64,000 nt of DNA from Frigoribacterium sp. PhB116 (GCF_004364285.1 NZ_SOBE01000002.1:62001-126000), one strand, 5' to 3'; shown: positions 41,259 to 49,575, numbered from the stretch's first letter. The notes: generated by a model from the letters alone, not told the origin. Numbers and translations: made by a program.

Positions 41259-42193
41259 CCACGCCGACCACCCCCTCCGCCCGTCCTGCCAGCGGCGCCG
41301 CCTCCGCCGCTGCCACCACCTCCGCCTCCGTCCGGAAGGCGCCCACGGTCTCGCTCTACGACGAGCCGGGCCCCCGCACGCGACGCGCCATCCGGCTCTG
41401 GTCGGTCGTCGTCGTGCTCGCCCTCGCGGGGCTCGTCGCGGCCGGGCTCGTCCAGTTCGGCTCGCGCGGGCAGCTCGACGCCGACCGCTGGACGCCGTTC
41501 CTCTCCTGGCCGATCTGGCAGTACCTGCTCGTGGGGCTCTGGGGCACGATCCAGGCCGCCGCCCTCGTCGCGGTGCTCGGCGGCGCGCTGGGCCTCCTGC
41601 TCGCACTCGGGCGGCTGAGCCCGCGTCGCCCGCTGCGCTGGCTCTCGACCGCGTACATCGAGGTCGCCCGCACGGTGCCCGTGCTGCTGCTCATCTACCT
41701 GATGCTCTTCGGGCTGCCGCAGCTCGGCCTCGACCTGCCGCTGATCTGGAAGCTCGTCGTGCCGCTGACCGTGGCGAACTCGGCCGCGTTCGCCGAGATC
41801 GTCCGCGCAGGGATCCTCGGGCTGTCGCGCGGCCAGCGCGAGGCCGGGCTCAGCCTCGGGCTCTCGTCGGCGCAGACGACCCGGCTCGTCGTGCTGCCGC
41901 AGGCGCTCCGCTTCGTCACCCCGTCGCTGGTGACCCAGCTGGTCAGCCTGGTCAAGGACACCTCGCTCGGCTACATCGTCGCGTTCACCGAGCTGCTCTA
42001 CCGCGGCCAGGTGCTGTCGTCGTTCAACCACCTCCTGATCCAGACGTTCCTCGTCGTGACGCTCGTGTACCTCGTCTTCAACGGGGCGCTGTCGACGCTC
42101 GCCGCCCGCCTGCGGGCACGGCCGTCGCGGCGCAGCCCCCGGCGTGCGGCGGCTCCCGTGCCGGCGCCGGCCTCGGCGCCCGCGCTCGACTGA
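41255..42193 (+). CDS. Amino-acid ABC transporter permease
   Basis: A 312-residue second permease. Residues 1-45 are a Thr/Ala/Pro-rich extension; the core has TVANSAAFAEIVRAGILGLSRGQREAGLSLGLSSAQTTRLVVLPQALRFVTPSLVTQ, the EAA loop. A Pro/Ala-rich tail ends the protein. It overlaps the previous permease by four bases. Confidence 0.9.
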   Translation: MTTPTTPSARPASGAASAAATTSASVRKAPTVSLYDEPGPRTRRAIRLWSVVVVLALAGLVAAGLVQFGSRGQLDADRWTPFLSWPIWQYLLVGLWGTIQAAALVAVLGGALGLLLALGRLSPRRPLRWLSTAYIEVARTVPVLLLIYLMLFGLPQLGLDLPLIWKLVVPLTVANSAAFAEIVRAGILGLSRGQREAGLSLGLSSAQTTRLVVLPQALRFVTPSLVTQLVSLVKDTSLGYIVAFTELLYRGQVLSSFNHLLIQTFLVVTLVYLVFNGALSTLAARLRARPSRRSPRRAAAPVPAPASAPALD

Positions 42194-42228
42194 CCCTCCC
42201 TCCCCTCCCCGTCACCAAGGAGCACACC

Positions 42229-43377
42229 GTGGCCCCCTCCCTCCCTTCCCGTGCCGACGGTCTGCCGACGCCGACCGCCCCGGCCGGCCCTGCGGCACCG
42301 TCAGACTCGGCCGGCCCTGCGGCACCGTCAGCCCCGGCCGCGTCGCTCGCCGAGCTCGCCGTCGTCGTGCGCTCGGGCGTGGTCGAGAGCCGGCACCTCG
42401 GCTGGCTGGTCGCGCTCGACGCCGAGGGGCGCGTCGCGGCCGACCTCGGCAGCGGCGCGACGCAGGTGCTGCCGCGCTCGACGACCAAGCCCGTGCAGGC
42501 GCTCGCCTGCCTCGAGGCCGGGGCCGACCTCGACGGCGAGGAGCTCGCGATCGCGGCCGGCAGCCACACCGGCGAGGACGCGCACGTCGAGGTCGTCCGC
42601 CGCATCCTCGCCCGCGCGGGGCTCGACGAGTCGGCGCTCGGCTGCCCGGTCGACTGGCCCGAGGACGAGGCGACGCGCGAGCGGCTGATCCGCGACGGCG
42701 AGACCCGGTCGCGCGTCCGCATGAACTGCTCGGGCAAGCACGCGGCCATGCTGCTGGCGTGCGTGTCCGCGGGCTGGGACACCGCCTCCTACCTGGACCC
42801 TTCCCACCCGCTGCAGCAGCTCGTCCGCCGGACGCTGGAGGCGGTGGCCGGCACGACCGTGGAGGCCACGGCCGTCGACGGCTGCGGCGCACCCCTCTTC
42901 AGCACGACCGTCGAGGGGCTGGCGCGCTCGTTCCGGGCGCTCGTCACGGCTGAGGCGGGCACGCCCGCCCGCCGCGTCGCCGACGCGATGCGCGCGCACC
43001 CCTTCTACGTGGGCGGGAACGCCCACGCCAACAGCGACGCGATGACCCGCGTGCCCAGCCTGCTCGCCAAGGGCGGTGCCGAGGGCGTGATCGGGATGGC
43101 GACGTCGACCGGCGAGGCCGTGTCGATGAAGGTGGTCGACGGCAGCCCGCGGGCGACGACGCTGGTCGCGCTCGAGGTGCTCGGGGCGCTCGGCGTGGAC
43201 GTCTCCGGGGCCGGGTCGCTGACCGCGCTGCCGGTGCTCGGCGGCGGGGTGCCCGTCGGCGAGATCCGGGTCGGGGCGGACGTCGCGGCGTGGGTCACGG
43301 GGGCGCGCGGCGCCGGGGCGCGCGGGGCCGGCGATGCCGACGCCGGGGCGCGCGGCGCCGGGGTCGACGCCTCGTGA
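42229..43377 (+). CDS. L-asparaginase of the ReAV (PF06089) type
   Basis: 382 residues from GTG 42229, behind AAGGAG. Residues 1-38 are a low-complexity leader made by a duplicated 27-base unit (AGPAAPSDS/AGPAAPSAP). The catalytic Ser-x-x-Lys is RSTTKP (Ser84, Lys87), a second serine is in AGSHTGED (Ser112), and the zinc-type cysteines are in MNCSGKHAAM (Cys167, Lys170) and DGCGAP (Cys219), all at the same spacing as in the Rhizobium ReAV enzyme. It hydrolyses asparagine or a related amide to ammonia. The C-terminal tail has GARGAG repeats. Its stop overlaps the next gene (GTGA). Confidence 0.85.
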   Translation: MAPSLPSRADGLPTPTAPAGPAAPSDSAGPAAPSAPAASLAELAVVVRSGVVESRHLGWLVALDAEGRVAADLGSGATQVLPRSTTKPVQALACLEAGADLDGEELAIAAGSHTGEDAHVEVVRRILARAGLDESALGCPVDWPEDEATRERLIRDGETRSRVRMNCSGKHAAMLLACVSAGWDTASYLDPSHPLQQLVRRTLEAVAGTTVEATAVDGCGAPLFSTTVEGLARSFRALVTAEAGTPARRVADAMRAHPFYVGGNAHANSDAMTRVPSLLAKGGAEGVIGMATSTGEAVSMKVVDGSPRATTLVALEVLGALGVDVSGAGSLTALPVLGGGVPVGEIRVGADVAAWVTGARGAGARGAGDADAGARGAGVDAS

Positions 43378-45239
43378 CGGACGTCGTCGTCGAGCTCTGC
43401 GTCGACGACCTCGACGGCGCCCTCGTGGCCGACCGTGCGGGCGTCGAGCGGATCGAGCTCTGCGCCGACCTGCTCGAGGGCGGGACGACCCCGAGCGCCG
43501 GGCTGGTCCGCTCGGTGCTCCGGGCCGTGCGGCACGTCGGCGTGCAGGTGATCGTCCGTCCGCGCGGCGGCGACTTCACGTACGACGACGGCGAGCTCGA
43601 CGTCATGTGCGCCGACCTCGAGGCGATCGCGGCGCTCGCGGCCTCGCTGTCGGCCGGGGACTCTGCCGGCCGGGAGGGCGGGACCGAGGTCGGCGTGGTC
43701 CTCGGGGCCCTGACCCCCGCCTCCGAGGTCGACGTGCCGGCGATGCGCCGGCTGCTCGCCGCGGCCGGGCCGCTGCCCGTCACGTTCCACAAGGCGATCG
43801 ACGCCACGCCCGACCTGCTCGCCGCGTACGACGTGCTGCGCTCGCTCGGCGTGCGCCGCGTCCTGACGGCGGGCGGACCGGGCACCGCGGCCGAGGGCGC
43901 GGACGTGCTGGCCGAGCTCGTGCGGCGGTCGGCCGTGAGCCGCGACGCCCCCGAGGTGCTCGTCGGCGGCGGGGTCCGGGCCGCGGGCGTGGGCTCCCTG
44001 CTCGCTGCGACCGGCGCCTCCTCGGTGCACCTGCGGGCGATGTCGCCGTCGCCGCGCGGCGACGGGACGCTGCGGACCGACCCTGCCGTCGTCGCGGAGT
44101 TCCTCGCGGCCGTCGGGCGCGGTCCACGCGACCCTCACGTCGCGGGCGTCGCAGGCGTCGCGGGCCCTGCCGGCGCCGTCAGGGTCGCCGACTCGGCGGA
44201 CGTCCAGGGCGGCGAGAGCGCAGGAGGCGCGGTGCCGGACCCGGCCCCGTCCCGGTCCGCGGTCGTCGCGGTCGACATCGGGGGCACCTCCTTCAAGGGG
44301 GCGGTGGTCGACGACTCGGGGCGGACCGTCCTCTCCCTCTCGGTCGCGGCGGGAGCCACCGGCGCAGAGTCGATCGACCTGGTCGTCGGCCTGCTGCACG
44401 AGCTGCGGGCCGCGGCGCGCGCCTCGGGGCACGACGTCGTCGGGGTGGGCGTCGTGACGCCGGGCATGGTCGACGCCGAGCGCGGCGTCGTCCTCTTCGC
44501 GTCCACGCTCGGCTGGACGGACGTGCCGCTCGGCCCGATCCTCTCCGCCGAGCTCGGGGTGCCCGTCGAGATCGACCACGACGTCCGGACGAGCGGCCTG
44601 GCCGAGAGCCTGTTCGGCGCCTCGGCGGGGGTCGCCGACTCGGTGCTCGTCGCCGTCGGCACCGGCGTGGCCGCGTCGATCACGAGCGGCGGGCACGCCG
44701 TCCGCGGGGCCCTGACGGCGGCGGGCGAGCTCGGCCACGTGCCGGCGGTGCCCGGCGGCGAGGCCTGCACCTGCGGCCAGCGCGGCTGCCTGGAGGTCTA
44801 CCTGTCGGGGGCCGGCGTCGCCCGGCGCTACGCGGCCCTCGGCGGACTTCCCGGGCTCGACACGGCGGCCGTCGTCGCGCGGGTCGGGGGCGTCGAGGGC
44901 GTCGGGACCGGCGTCGACGCGGTCGCCGACCGGGTCTGGGCGGACGGCGTCCGGGCCCTCGCGCTCGGCCTGACGTCGCTCACGCTGCTCGTCGACCCGG
45001 CGGTGATCGTGCTCGCCGGGGGAGTGTCGCGCGCGGGCGCCGCCCTCGTCGACCCGCTGCGCGCCGAGCTCGCGGCCGGGCTGGCCTGGCGGGCCGCGCC
45101 CGAGGTGCGGCTCTCCGAGCTCGGTACGCACGGCGGGCGCATCGGCGCCGCGGTGCTCGCGTTCCGCGCAGGCGGGCGCGGGAGCGTCGTCGACTCGTGG
45201 TCGCGGTCGGACCTGCTCGCGGAGCAGCCGCGCCCCTGA
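43374..45239 (+). CDS. CutC domain fused to ROK-family sugar kinase
   Basis: 621 residues from GTG 43374, which overlaps the asparaginase stop. Residues 1-248 are a CutC TIM barrel: VELCVDD, RIELCADLLEGGTTPS, IVRPRGGDFTY, VTFHKAID and VLTAGG. Residues 249-294 are an Ala/Gly linker. Residues 295-610 form a ROK kinase with the phosphate loop AVDIGGTSFKGAVVDD, the catalytic aspartate in IDHDVRTSGLAE, the ExGH motif in AGELGHV and the zinc motif CTCGQRGCLE. CutC is usually a stand-alone protein whose copper role is disputed. The fusion links it to phosphorylation of a sugar or sugar conjugate. No stop or start signal is seen inside the linker. Confidence 0.85.
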   Translation: MTDVVVELCVDDLDGALVADRAGVERIELCADLLEGGTTPSAGLVRSVLRAVRHVGVQVIVRPRGGDFTYDDGELDVMCADLEAIAALAASLSAGDSAGREGGTEVGVVLGALTPASEVDVPAMRRLLAAAGPLPVTFHKAIDATPDLLAAYDVLRSLGVRRVLTAGGPGTAAEGADVLAELVRRSAVSRDAPEVLVGGGVRAAGVGSLLAATGASSVHLRAMSPSPRGDGTLRTDPAVVAEFLAAVGRGPRDPHVAGVAGVAGPAGAVRVADSADVQGGESAGGAVPDPAPSRSAVVAVDIGGTSFKGAVVDDSGRTVLSLSVAAGATGAESIDLVVGLLHELRAAARASGHDVVGVGVVTPGMVDAERGVVLFASTLGWTDVPLGPILSAELGVPVEIDHDVRTSGLAESLFGASAGVADSVLVAVGTGVAASITSGGHAVRGALTAAGELGHVPAVPGGEACTCGQRGCLEVYLSGAGVARRYAALGGLPGLDTAAVVARVGGVEGVGTGVDAVADRVWADGVRALALGLTSLTLLVDPAVIVLAGGVSRAGAALVDPLRAELAAGLAWRAAPEVRLSELGTHGGRIGAAVLAFRAGGRGSVVDSWSRSDLLAEQPRP

Positions 45240-45248
45240 GGCGGCCTT

Positions 45249-45308
45249 GCACCCCTGAACGAGCGCCGCACCCCCGAACCCGAGGGTGCGGCGCTCGTTC
45301 AGGGGTGC
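45249..45308. terminator. 25-bp perfect hairpin ending the CutC-ROK operon, family B
   Basis: The arms 45249-45273 and 45284-45308 are perfect reverse complements with a ten-base loop, beginning ten bases after the CutC-ROK stop. Their ends, GCACCCCTGAAC and GTTCAGGGGTGC, match the vocabulary of the elements at 22037 and 29235. Confidence 0.75.
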
Positions 45309-45389
45309 GACGCATCGCGGGAGCGCCGGAGCGCCGGTGTCGGAGGCGGCGGCGGAGGCGTCGGTAGCCTGCCCACGGCCCGAGGGTGG

Positions 45390-45515
45390 GTGGCGGGGCG
45401 CGCCGGGCGGCCGTGCCTGCCCTGCGGCACGACCGTGCTCGTGCGCGCCGAGGTCGCGGACGACCCCGGCCGGCGCCGCACCTGGTGGTGCCCGAGCTGC
45501 CAGCCAGTCCGCTGA
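45390..45515 (+). CDS. Small zinc-ribbon ORF resembling the Nei/Fpg C-terminus
   Basis: From GTG 45390 this would encode 41 residues ending CLPCGTTV...RRRTWWCPSCQPVR. The pattern GRAGRPCLPCG...WWCPSCQ lines up with the C-terminal zinc finger of the nei2 product in this window (GRAGKPCLRCG...YWCPHCQ). Residues before it (GWV) also match. There is no N-terminal glycosylase domain and no other in-frame start upstream, so it is either a stand-alone mini zinc ribbon or a remnant of a lost glycosylase gene. A TAGCCT box lies at 45364-45369. Expression is unproven. Confidence 0.45.
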   Translation: MAGRAGRPCLPCGTTVLVRAEVADDPGRRRTWWCPSCQPVR

Positions 45516-45622
45516 GCGCACGGCCGCCGACACGACACGCCGATACCTAGCGGTATGCGCCTCTCATCGCCTACTCTCAGCACGTCTCGACGAGCGAGAC
45601 CACCCGACGAAGCCGGATCCCG

Positions 45623-47827
45623 ATGCGCCCTCTCCGTTCCCCCTTCCTCCGCCGTGCCGCCGCCGGGCTCGCCGCGACCACCGTCGCCGGGGCCCTGCTC
45701 CTCTCCGGGGCCGGTGCCGCCCAGGCGGCTCCTCCCGCGCAGACGGTGTTCCTCGACCAGAGCTTCGGCGGGGCCTCGGCCGGGCCCGACTTCCTGCTGC
45801 CGACGACGCCGTCGGGCAACGTGGCCTGCCTCACCGCAGGCACCGACGTCGCCGCGTCGCCGATCCCCGGGTGCCGCTTCGCGAACGACCCCGAGGGCTC
45901 GGGCGCGCTCCGCCTCACGGACACCGGCACGAGCCAGTCCGGCGGCGTCGGCTCGACCGTCTCGGTGCCCACCGCCCAGGGCCTCGACGTCACCTTCGAC
46001 TCGTGGCAGTACGGCGGCGGCGCCGCCGACGGCCTGACCTTCTACCTCGCGGCGACGGATCCCTTCGACCCCGAGGTGCCGACGCGCCTCGGAGGCATCG
46101 GCGGCTCGCTGGGCTACAGCCCGCAGGACTCGCAGCTCGGCCTCGCGAACGGTTACCTGGGCGTGGGGCTGGACGCCTACGGCAACTTCGCCAACCCCGC
46201 CTTCAGCGGGAACTCGTGCCCGCCCGTCGGCGGGGCGGGCTCGAACGCCCTGACTCTCCGCGGGCCCGGCAACGGGTCGACGGGCTACTGCGTCCTGAGC
46301 AGCACCCCGGTCGACGGGAGCCTGCGCGGGTTCGACGGCGTCCGCGACGAGGCCGGTCGAGTCCCCGTCGAGGTGGCCGTGAACCCCTCGGCCGACCCCG
46401 TCACCTCGCCGTCGGGTCTCGAGGTGCCGGCCGGCAGCTACGTCGTGAGCCTCCAGGGGAGCTTCGGCAGCGCGCCGACGATCACCCAGGGCCCCCTGCC
46501 CTCCCTCCTCGGCTCGTCGACCGACCCCTCCTGGTACGACCCCACGACCGGCGTGCCCTACAAGCTCACCTTCGGCTGGACCGGCGGCACCGGCAGCCTG
46601 TCCGACTACCACGAGATCGCGAACGCCCGGGCGACGACCCTCGTCGGCCCAGCCCCCGTGCTCGCGCAGACGACGTCCGGCAGCGCGACCGTCGTCCCGA
46701 CTCGCAGCTCGAGCGTCAGCGTCGCCGCGTCGGTCAGTGCCGACGGCGGTGCCGAGGGAGAGCCCGTGGTGGCGACGCTCGTGTTCCCCGAGGGGCTCGC
46801 CCCGACGCTGCCGAGCGGGGCGACCGGCTGGGCGTGCACCGTCTCCGGCCGGACCGTGACGTGCACCGTCGTGCCCTCTCCCGAGTTCGCGCCGGGCGCC
46901 TCCCTGCCGGTCCTGACCGTGCCCTACACGGCGACCGCCGACGCTGCGGGCGCCCTGACCGTGCTCACGACCGTGTCGTCGACCGACTCCGCCGCGGCGA
47001 CGTCGCAGCTCGAGGTCTCGGCAGTGCGTGAGCCCACGGTCGTCACGTCGTCGTCGGGCCGACAGACGCCGGGCACCACCGGCCTGTCCACCGTCTTCAC
47101 CGCCGACGTCGCCTCGGCCGCGGCGACCGACCCGACGGCGCCCCTCGGCACGGTCGAGTTCGTCGACTCGGCCACCGAGGAGCTGCTCTGCGAGGCCGAC
47201 CTCGTGCCGGCCGCGTCGGGACCGACGTCCACGGCGACGTGCACGGCCGACGCCGACCCGTCGACCGCCGTCCGCGTCGACTACGACCAGGCCGACGCCG
47301 CGCACGAGCCGACCCGGGCCGACCTCGGCTCGTTCGTCGTCGTCACCACCCCCGTCACCCTGGCTGCCGGCGCGGTCGTCGTCGACGGCGACGCGCAGCT
47401 GAGCGTCACGGGGCTGCCCGCGGACGCCACCGGCACCGTCGTCTTCTCGACCGGAGCCACGACCCTCTGCACCGTGACCCTGCCGACCGTCGCCTGCATC
47501 GTCCCCGACCTGGCAGACGGCAGCTACACGGTGACCGCGGCCTACTCGGGCGACACGGTCTACGCGTCCGCCGAGGCCTCGACGGCGTTCCGGATCGGCA
47601 CGGTCGCTGCACCGGTCCCTGCCCCCGCAGCTCCCGCAGCCCCCGCGGCGCCGGCGGCCACGTCGGCACCCGCGGCGGCCGCGCCCGTCGCCGACGACGA
47701 GGAGGCGCGCCTCGCCTTCACGGGATCGTCGCTCGTCGCCTGGACTGCCGGCGCCCTCGGCCTCGCGCTCGCCGCCGCCGGGGTCGTGCTGGTCGCCGCG
47801 CGCCGCCGCAGCCGTCTGACGGCCTGA
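45623..47827 (+). CDS. Secreted L-type lectin-like surface protein with Ig-like domains
   Basis: 734 residues. A Sec signal peptide (RRAAAGLAATTVAGALLLSGAGAAQA) is cut near residue 36. Residues about 45-350 fit the bacterial legume-lectin-like fold (VTFDSWQYGGGAADGLTFYLA, GGSLGYSPQ, NGYLGVGLDAYGNFA, YKLTFGWTGGTGSLSDYHEI). Then come Ser/Thr-rich Ig-like domains with VEFVDSATEELLCEADLVP and VVFSTGATTLCTVTLP motifs. The C-terminus LAFTGSS, a membrane helix and RRRSRLTA is a sorting-signal-like anchor, although LAFTG departs from LPxTG. It probably mediates glycan adhesion. GCCGATAC lies upstream (45539-45546) without a matching -35. Confidence 0.78.
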   Translation: MRPLRSPFLRRAAAGLAATTVAGALLLSGAGAAQAAPPAQTVFLDQSFGGASAGPDFLLPTTPSGNVACLTAGTDVAASPIPGCRFANDPEGSGALRLTDTGTSQSGGVGSTVSVPTAQGLDVTFDSWQYGGGAADGLTFYLAATDPFDPEVPTRLGGIGGSLGYSPQDSQLGLANGYLGVGLDAYGNFANPAFSGNSCPPVGGAGSNALTLRGPGNGSTGYCVLSSTPVDGSLRGFDGVRDEAGRVPVEVAVNPSADPVTSPSGLEVPAGSYVVSLQGSFGSAPTITQGPLPSLLGSSTDPSWYDPTTGVPYKLTFGWTGGTGSLSDYHEIANARATTLVGPAPVLAQTTSGSATVVPTRSSSVSVAASVSADGGAEGEPVVATLVFPEGLAPTLPSGATGWACTVSGRTVTCTVVPSPEFAPGASLPVLTVPYTATADAAGALTVLTTVSSTDSAAATSQLEVSAVREPTVVTSSSGRQTPGTTGLSTVFTADVASAAATDPTAPLGTVEFVDSATEELLCEADLVPAASGPTSTATCTADADPSTAVRVDYDQADAAHEPTRADLGSFVVVTTPVTLAAGAVVVDGDAQLSVTGLPADATGTVVFSTGATTLCTVTLPTVACIVPDLADGSYTVTAAYSGDTVYASAEASTAFRIGTVAAPVPAPAAPAAPAAPAATSAPAAAAPVADDEEARLAFTGSSLVAWTAGALGLALAAAGVVLVAARRRSRLTA

Positions 47828-47870
47828 CGGCCTGACGGCCTGACGGCCTGACGGTCTGACGGCCTGACGG
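47815..47870. repeat. Seven 8-bp [CT]CTGACGG tandem units spanning a stop codon
   Basis: Units start at 47815, 47823, 47831, 47839, 47847, 47855 and 47863; the first and sixth begin with T, the others with C. The stop of the surface-protein gene (47825-47827) lies in the second unit. Because eight is not a multiple of three and every unit contains TGA, all three frames are closed within the array. Confidence 0.9.
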
Positions 47871-47884
47871 CCTGCCGCGGCGCG

Positions 47885-48445
47885 CTACGCGAGCGGGTCG
47901 GCGGCGCGCCGCTCGCGGAACGCGACCGCGTTCACGCGGTTGCTGCAGCGCACGCTGCAGAAGCGCTTGGAGGCGTTCCGCGAGAGGTCGACCAGCACGC
48001 CGTCGCAGTCGTCCGCCGCGCACTCGCGGAGGCGTCCGGTCTCGTCGGTCCGGACGACGTCGACGAGGGCCATGGCGGCCTCGACGAGGATGCGGTCCGC
48101 GAGGGGCGCCTCCTGCGGGGTGGCGTGCACGTGCCAGTCGAGGTCGCCGTGCCGCACGAGCCGCGGCACCGCCTGCAGCCGCGCGAGCAGCTCGTTCACC
48201 GCCTCGACCATCGCGTCGCGGTCGAGGGTCCAGAGCTGACGGAGGCGCTTGCGGGCCTGCCGCACGGCCTCGAGCTCGGCCTCGTCGCCGTCGAACCGGC
48301 CCGAGAAGCCGAAGCGCGTCATCAGCTCGGCCAGCTGGTCGGTCGTGGCGAGCTGGTCGACGCCGCTGCGGGTCGCTCGGGCGGCCGTGTTGAGGATCGT
48401 CGCGTCGAACTCCAGCACGTCTTCCGTGTCAGGGGCGAAAAGCAC
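47885..48445 (-). CDS. CGNR zinc-finger regulator
   Basis: 186 residues from GTG 48445, with AAGGAG nearby. It has the helical ABATE-type domain (LNTAARATRSGVDQLATTDQLAELMTRFGF...ADRILVEAAMALVDVVRT) and the C-terminal zinc finger LRECAADDCDGVLVDLSRNASKRFCSVRCSNRVNAVAFRERRA. The second finger reads CSNR where relatives have CGNR. It is divergent from an EamA transporter, an arrangement often seen for this family, and probably controls it. Confidence 0.87.
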   Translation of the reverse strand: MLFAPDTEDVLEFDATILNTAARATRSGVDQLATTDQLAELMTRFGFSGRFDGDEAELEAVRQARKRLRQLWTLDRDAMVEAVNELLARLQAVPRLVRHGDLDWHVHATPQEAPLADRILVEAAMALVDVVRTDETGRLRECAADDCDGVLVDLSRNASKRFCSVRCSNRVNAVAFRERRAADPLA

Positions 48446-48446
48446 A

Positions 48447-48476
48447 TTGACTCCTTACTCGCATCCAGTCTACTGT
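48447..48476 (+). promoter_or_regulatory. Sigma-70-type promoter of the EamA gene
   Basis: TTGACT (48447-48452), an 18-base spacer and TACTGT (48471-48476) form one of the few clear vegetative promoters of the window. It points to the EamA gene. The complementary strand has TAGACT (48467-48472) for the CGNR gene, so the two promoters overlap. Confidence 0.65.
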
Positions 48477-48570
48477 CAGGACTCATCACCCTTTAGCCCC
48501 TGATGAGAACAGTGCCCCTGACGCGCCGGTCGTCCTCGACGACCGGCGGCCCCTGACGAATCGAGCAGCC

Positions 48571-49575
48571 GTGGACCGCCGCCACCTCACGACCGGACTG
48601 ATCGTCGCGGTCGTGGCCGCCGCCTCCTTCGGGGTGTCGGGCCCGTTCGTCAAGCCGCTGCTCGCCTCCGGCTGGAGCCCCGTCGCGGCCGTGGCCGTCC
48701 GCGCCCTCGTCGGGGGCGCGCTGCTGGCGCCGGTCGCCCTCGCGGCGCTCCGCCTCGACCTCCGACCGATCTGGCGGGCGCGTCGTCGTGTGCTCGGCAT
48801 GGCCGTCGTCGGCGTCGCGGGCACGCAGGTCTTCTACTTCGCGGCGATCCAGCACATCCCGGTCGGCACGGCGATCCTGCTCGAGTACATGGCTCCGCTG
48901 CTCCTGGTCGCCGTCGCGTGGGTCGCCTCGCGGCGTCGGCCGGCCGGGGTCGTGCTGATCGGCTCCGCGGTCGCCGCCGCGGGGCTCGTGCTGGTCGTGT
49001 CGCCGGGCGGCGGGGGAGCGCTCGACCCCCTCGGCCTGCTCTTCGGCGTCCTCGCGATGGTCTGCTGCGCCGGGTACTTCGTCATCGCGGCGCAGCCGTC
49101 CGGCGACCTGCCGCCCGTCGCGCTCGCCGCCTCGGGGCTGCTGGTCGGGTCGGCGCTGCTCGGGCTCCTGGGCCTCACCGGGCTCGTGCCCTTCACGGCG
49201 TCGGCCGCCGACGTCGTGGTGCTCGGCGGCGTCGTCGCCTGGTGGGTGCCGATGCTGGTCATCGGGGTCGTCGCCACCGCCGTCGCCTACGCGACGAGCA
49301 TCACCGCGAGCTCGATGCTCGGGTCGCGCCTGGCCTCGTTCGTCGGCCTGCTCGAGGTCGCGGCCGCCGCGGCCTGGGCGTGGGTGCTGCTCGACGAGGC
49401 GCTGACCCCGTGGCAGCTCGTCGGAGGCGTCCTGATCGTCGCCGGCATCGTCGCCGTGCGGTCGGACGCCGGGGCCGACCAGCCGAGTGCGGCGCCCGAG
49501 GTGCTCGCCTCGACGCTCGCCGGCCCGGCCGAGCAGTCGTCGACGACGGTGGTGGACGGCCCCCCGCGCCGATAG
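48571..49575 (+). CDS. EamA-family (DMT) transporter
   Basis: 334 residues from GTG 48571 with ten predicted membrane segments in two repeats. AAASFGVSGPFVKPLLASGWSPVAAVAVRALVGG and the second-repeat end SSMLGSRLASFVGLLEVAAAAAWAWVLLDEALTPWQLVGGVLIVAGI are diagnostic of the EamA/RhaT group. It should export or import small metabolites such as amino acids; substrate unknown. The divergent CGNR protein is the likely regulator. Confidence 0.9.
   Translation: MDRRHLTTGLIVAVVAAASFGVSGPFVKPLLASGWSPVAAVAVRALVGGALLAPVALAALRLDLRPIWRARRRVLGMAVVGVAGTQVFYFAAIQHIPVGTAILLEYMAPLLLVAVAWVASRRRPAGVVLIGSAVAAAGLVLVVSPGGGGALDPLGLLFGVLAMVCCAGYFVIAAQPSGDLPPVALAASGLLVGSALLGLLGLTGLVPFTASAADVVVLGGVVAWWVPMLVIGVVATAVAYATSITASSMLGSRLASFVGLLEVAAAAAWAWVLLDEALTPWQLVGGVLIVAGIVAVRSDAGADQPSAAPEVLASTLAGPAEQSSTTVVDGPPRR

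Noticed and set aside
45539-45546. GCCGATAC as a sigma-28 promoter of the lectin-like gene
   Set aside because: The -10 matches, but the four bases 15 positions upstream (ACGG) do not resemble TAAA or TAAC.
45286-47031. A long plus-strand frame overlapping the start of the lectin-like gene
   Set aside because: It is Arg-rich with no domain, whereas the other frame has a signal peptide, a lectin fold and an anchor.
49568-49575. GCCGATAG as a sigma-28 promoter of the glucanase gene
   Set aside because: The box coincides with the last codons and stop of the EamA gene and has no matching -35.
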